This document shows positions 4,766 through 7,274 of a stretch of 7,274 bases of DNA, one piece after another; within the stretch, counting starts at the first letter, position 1, and each line of letters begins with the position of its first letter. The stretch comes from Methanocorpusculum sp. Its GTDB lineage: Archaea; Halobacteriota; Methanomicrobia; Methanomicrobiales; Methanocorpusculaceae. Below the pieces are notes generated by a model. The model was given only the letters and a program-made list of their open reading frames with translations. It had not been told where the DNA came from and made no database searches. The stretch covers positions 1 to 7,274 of the forward strand of contig JAGARL010000187.1 in the NCBI GenBank assembly GCA_017622255.1, given 5' to 3'. A program made the position numbers and the translations under genes.

Positions 4766-4807
4766 TTTTTATTTCTCCAGAAATATCTACTAATGTTAGT
4801 CTTCCAT

Positions 4808-4817
4808 TAATTTAATA
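4808..4817 (-). promoter_or_regulatory. Possible internal promoter (TATA-like) ahead of L37Ae
   Basis: The - strand reads TATTAAATTA, centred about 47 bases before the L37Ae ATG. That would give a leader of about 20 bases carrying the GGAG at 4775-4778. The 68-base SBDS-L37Ae gap is the longest inside the operon and markedly AT-rich, so a separate promoter for the ribosomal-protein half is plausible but unproven. Confidence 0.35.
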
Positions 4818-4833
4818 GTTGTGTGTCTTCCCC

Positions 4834-5538
4834 TTACTCAAGGATTTTTAAGAGTGCATCACCCTTTGCCGCGGCATTGGCAAGATTAAAGAAATCCTCC
4901 TGCATTCCTGCCGGAATTGAGACAACGCAAATCCACGAACCGTCGTTCTGCCATTCGTTTTTCTCCATCTTGACATACGAGGCTCCGGAAACCGCGCCGT
5001 ACGCACGAGCTGCATAGTCCATCGGGAACTTGGCAGCAATTCTTCTCTCCTCAAAGCTGATTGGAAGAATCGGGCGCAGTGCTTTGACAGTTTCCTTGAC
5101 AAGGTCGTCAACGGACTTGAACGGATCAAAGTTCACGCGCACCTGCTCTAAAGCAAGTTCGATGCGCGTTACCGGATGCGGCAGACCGTTTTGCGGGTTT
5201 ACCGCGTTTCTTGCAATGTAGGTGATAACGCGGTTTCTCTTCTCTTCCGTTAAGCGTCTTCTCTGATCGGTTGTTAAGTGGATTTCTCCTTTCAGGATAA
5301 TCTGTTTTGCAACCTCTTCAAAGACCGTGGACTTGAAGACTTTGAGTAAGTCCTCATCCGGGGACTTATCTCCGTGGGATGCGTTCTCGTACACATTCAG
5401 TGCCGCAACCGCATCCTCAATATCAATGCCTTCTGCCCCGTGGCGCATCTTGTCTGCAAGCTCAGGATCAACTAAAATCTCGAAGCGCAGACCGTGACTC
5501 TCCAGGCGGGCAGTTACTGCATTGTCAAGCGGAATCAT
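4834..5538 (-). CDS. sbds: Ribosome maturation protein SBDS (Sdo1)
   Basis: The protein has 234 residues, close to the archaeal family norm. The N-terminal FYSH domain covers about 1-88: MIPLDNAVTARLESHG, then LRFEILVDPELADK, and VFEEVAKQIILKGEIHLT. The middle helical domain holds the conserved NPQNGLPHPVTRIELALEQ at 114-132, and the C-terminal ferredoxin-like domain covers about 160-234. The eukaryotic homologue works with EFL1 to release eIF6/Tif6 from the 60S subunit; archaea keep SBDS and aIF6, so a late 50S role is inferred. GGAG ends the psmA reading frame 8 bases before the ATG, and psmA stops only 4 bases upstream. In many archaea rrp4 follows SBDS; here L37Ae does. Confidence 0.96.
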   Translation of the reverse strand: MIPLDNAVTARLESHGLRFEILVDPELADKMRHGAEGIDIEDAVAALNVYENASHGDKSPDEDLLKVFKSTVFEEVAKQIILKGEIHLTTDQRRRLTEEKRNRVITYIARNAVNPQNGLPHPVTRIELALEQVRVNFDPFKSVDDLVKETVKALRPILPISFEERRIAAKFPMDYAARAYGAVSGASYVKMEKNEWQNDGSWICVVSIPAGMQEDFFNLANAAAKGDALLKILE

Positions 5539-5542
5539 CCTC

Positions 5543-6370
5543 TTACTCCGCCTTCTCGTCAGACTTGACCGTCTTGGAGAACTTGGTCACTGCAGACTTC
5601 ACTTCGTCGGCAGTAAGCTTTCTGAAGGTCAGAATCTGCGTGGTGCTTCCGGTCGGAGACTCGACAACCTTCTTTACCGCACGCTTCTTCGAGTATTCGC
5701 CGGCAACGCCGATTTCAACGGTGTTCATATCGAACTTGCCTTCCGTTGCGGTATAGAGTGCTTTGAGACCTAAGAGGACTGCCTCTTCAGCGGATAAGCC
5801 TTCCTTGTACTCCTCTTCAAAGAGCTTCATGACTGCCTGTCTGCCGATTCCAATACCGGTTGCCATATATTCAAGAAGGGTTCCGGACGGGTCGGTCTCA
5901 AAGAGGCGGTAGTGTGCTTTGCCGTCTGCACCGATGTCAACACCTGCAAGAAGCAGGGCAGTACCGTACGGACGTGCGCCGCCGAAGAGCGTATAGGTCT
6001 GCATGTGGTCGCAGAGTTTCTTGGAAAGGGTTTCCACATCAATCGGCTCGCCGTAGGTGATTCTGTTGCTCTGTGCTTCAACTCTTGCACGCTCGACAAG
6101 AGCACGTGCATCTCCGACAAGACCGGAGGAAGCGACACCGATGTGCTCATCAATCTTGAAAATCTTTTCAATCGAGGATGGTTCAAGCAGGCGGGAACCT
6201 ACTCTCTTATCAACGAGCAGAACAACGCCGGAACGGCATTTAATACCGACCGCGGTCGTTCCGCGTTTGACAGCCTCACGGGCGTACTCAACCTGATAGA
6301 GTCTTCCGTCAGGAGAGAACATGGTAATAGCGCGGTCGTAGCCGCCCATCTGATATTGCTGTGGCTGCAT
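5543..6370 (-). CDS. psmA: 20S proteasome alpha subunit
   Basis: The 275-residue sequence has the alpha-type signature [20 protein letters not shown] at 11-30, with the N-terminal gate extension [10 protein letters not shown] before it. The lysine at 69 (SIEKI) aligns with K66 of the Thermoplasma alpha subunit, which forms the pocket for the C-terminal tails of the PAN ATPase. It lacks the catalytic N-terminal threonine of beta subunits, as expected. Seven copies form each outer ring of the 20S core and gate substrate entry in the cytoplasm. The tail (about 240-275, Lys/Glu/Asp-rich) makes it longer than the Thermoplasma protein. AAGGAG 7 bases before the ATG at 6370 supports this start over the ATG at residue 8. 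It lies 18 bases after rnp2. Confidence 0.97.
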   Translation of the reverse strand: MQPQQYQMGGYDRAITMFSPDGRLYQVEYAREAVKRGTTAVGIKCRSGVVLLVDKRVGSRLLEPSSIEKIFKIDEHIGVASSGLVGDARALVERARVEAQSNRITYGEPIDVETLSKKLCDHMQTYTLFGGARPYGTALLLAGVDIGADGKAHYRLFETDPSGTLLEYMATGIGIGRQAVMKLFEEEYKEGLSAEEAVLLGLKALYTATEGKFDMNTVEIGVAGEYSKKRAVKKVVESPTGSTTQILTFRKLTADEVKSAVTKFSKTVKSDEKAE

Positions 6371-6388
6371 AGTTACTCCTTACTATAT

Positions 6389-6739
6389 TCAATCTTCATG
6401 AAGATATCTTTTCTCAACAGAGATACCTTTTTTCGCGCCGAGAACAGTTCCCGACGTCTTTACGGTCCGAAACACTGCAGGATGACCGCCTGCTTTGGTA
6501 ACACAGGCAAGGGCCGCAGTCATTTCCAGTTCATGCCCTCTGCTGCAGCGGACAATCGCATACTCGCCTTCCGACCAGACAACTGCCGGATGAATCCGGG
6601 AAGCCCCCACATCGCCGAAGAGGTCGCGGACAGAGTCCGCTGCCGCGCGGTAGATTTCCTTCTGCGTAATCTCGCCTGCCTCCACTTTAATTAAGATGTA
6701 GCGGCGGTTCTCGCGAAGGGTTGGCGGAAGCGGCCTCAT
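6389..6739 (-). CDS. rnp2: RNase P protein component 2 (Pop5)
   Basis: The 116 residues match the archaeal Pop5 family (sometimes annotated Rpp14). The signature N-terminus is MRPLPPTLRENRRYILIKVE. The middle segment AIVRCSRGHELEMTAAL (61-77) and the C-terminal KTSGTVLGAKKG (94-105) correspond to the conserved strands and loops of the ferredoxin-like fold. Pop5 pairs with Rpp30 to activate the catalytic domain of RNase P RNA, which removes 5' leaders from tRNA precursors such as those made from the tRNA cluster in this window. Its ATG overlaps the rnp3 stop as ATGA, so the two partner proteins are translationally coupled. The RNase P RNA gene is not in the window. Confidence 0.92.
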   Translation of the reverse strand: MRPLPPTLRENRRYILIKVEAGEITQKEIYRAAADSVRDLFGDVGASRIHPAVVWSEGEYAIVRCSRGHELEMTAALACVTKAGGHPAVFRTVKTSGTVLGAKKGISVEKRYLHED

Positions 6740-7274
6740 TCGACGACCTCCACCGTCTGCTTCGGATGCAGAAGAGAATCCACTGCATGCAGTGCGGAAT
6801 AGACCTCTGCCCGTTCCATCCCGAATAAGGAACAGAGGGCAAGAGTTTCCTGCAGATTCTTGAGTCCCGCAGGAGTCTTTGCCGTCGAGGCGATGACGAG
6901 CGGGAACTGATACTTGCGCTGCAGTTTTAAGATATCCGCATAGTGCGAGAGTGCACTGCGGCGGGTTTTCGAATCAATGATTTTTCCAAGCTCTATGACT
7001 AATGCCACATTGTGCTGTGCCGCCATTTTGGCTGTGATGTGTTCAAAGCCTGCTTTCGGCAGCGCATCAAGACCGGCGAGCATATGAATGCCTTTGGTTG
7101 TAATTGCTGTCCGGTTAAACGAGTTATCGCCTGCATCAGCAATCACCAGCGCTCCTTTCGGCGCCTTTCGAACTGCTCCAAGCAGCTCTTTTGCAGTCTT
7201 TGCAGAGATCCGTTTTCCCAGGACAACATCGAACGGCATATCCTCTGAAATTTCCGCATCGCAGACAATTACTC
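6736..7274 (-). CDS. rnp3: RNase P protein component 3 (Rpp30), 5' end outside the window
   Basis: The frame stays open to the right edge, beyond the ATG at 7239. The residues upstream of that ATG (VIVCDAEISED) look like a normal beta strand and turn, so the true start lies outside and this is at least 179 residues of a protein usually somewhat over 200. The TIM-barrel (PHP-like) family is recognised from VIADAGDNSFNRTAITTKGIH with the following 'G-F-x-H-I-T-A-K-M-A' stretch, RRSALSHYADILKLQRKYQFPLVI, and the final helix ETLALCSLFGMERAEVYSALH. Rpp30 binds Pop5 and the RNase P RNA catalytic domain. It leads the portion of the superoperon visible here; the operon promoter must lie further right. 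Confidence 0.93.
   Translation of the reverse strand, partial: VIVCDAEISEDMPFDVVLGKRISAKTAKELLGAVRKAPKGALVIADAGDNSFNRTAITTKGIHMLAGLDALPKAGFEHITAKMAAQHNVALVIELGKIIDSKTRRSALSHYADILKLQRKYQFPLVIASTAKTPAGLKNLQETLALCSLFGMERAEVYSALHAVDSLLHPKQTVEVVE

Noticed and set aside
5912..6694. Long + strand open frame (260 codons) opposite psmA and rnp2
   Set aside because: It is antisense to two strongly recognised conserved genes, has no family-like features, and is explained by codon bias of the opposite strand.
7237..7239. ATG at 7237-7239 as the start of rnp3
   Set aside because: The frame continues upstream to the window edge with a plausible conserved strand, so this is an internal methionine.

Overview
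The window looks like chromosomal DNA from a methanogenic archaeon. The protein families are archaeal: RNase P proteins, 20S proteasome alpha, SBDS, L37Ae, RNA polymerase subunit P, a short Brix protein, Pcc1 and prefoldin beta. So are the C1-G72 tRNA-Tyr with an intron after position 37, the TATA-box promoters and a lipoprotein that appears leaderless. Protein style suggests Methanomicrobiales, perhaps close to Methanocorpusculum; that placement is inference from memory, not a search.

Layout. Positions 1-681 (+ strand) carry the tail of a membrane protein followed directly by a GNAT acetyltransferase. Positions 682-995 have no gene but hold a row of small hairpins (848-953). A small zinc-ribbon protein (DUF1922-like, - strand) sits at 996-1229. 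Divergent from it is a + strand tRNA cluster: intron-containing tRNA-Tyr, then two identical tRNA-Asp genes. A 312-base gap (1681-1992) holds T-rich and hairpin terminator candidates. Next is a three-domain META lipoprotein (1993-2898, - strand) with a TATA box about 26 bases from its start codon. The 430-base gap at 2899-3328 contains a nested inverted repeat: 55-bp outer arms and 18-bp inner arms.

From 3329 to the right edge the - strand is one tightly packed operon. In transcription order it reads rnp3 (cut by the window edge), rnp2, psmA, SBDS, L37Ae, rpoP, Brix, pcc1, prefoldin beta. This is the archaeal 'exosome superoperon' layout, but the exosome genes rrp4, rrp41 and rrp42, which lie between SBDS and L37Ae in many archaea, are absent. 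Only 68 bases separate those two genes, and the gap holds a possible internal promoter.

The operon joins tRNA 5' processing (RNase P), protein turnover (proteasome), ribosome maturation (SBDS, Brix), a ribosomal protein, a transcription subunit, tRNA t6A modification (Pcc1) and co-translational folding (prefoldin). Three ATGA stop/start overlaps and short gaps (3 to 18 bases) at all the other junctions except SBDS-L37Ae point to translational coupling. I found no clearly new defence or mobile system. The least explained material is the noncoding structure at 848-953 and 2975-3302.
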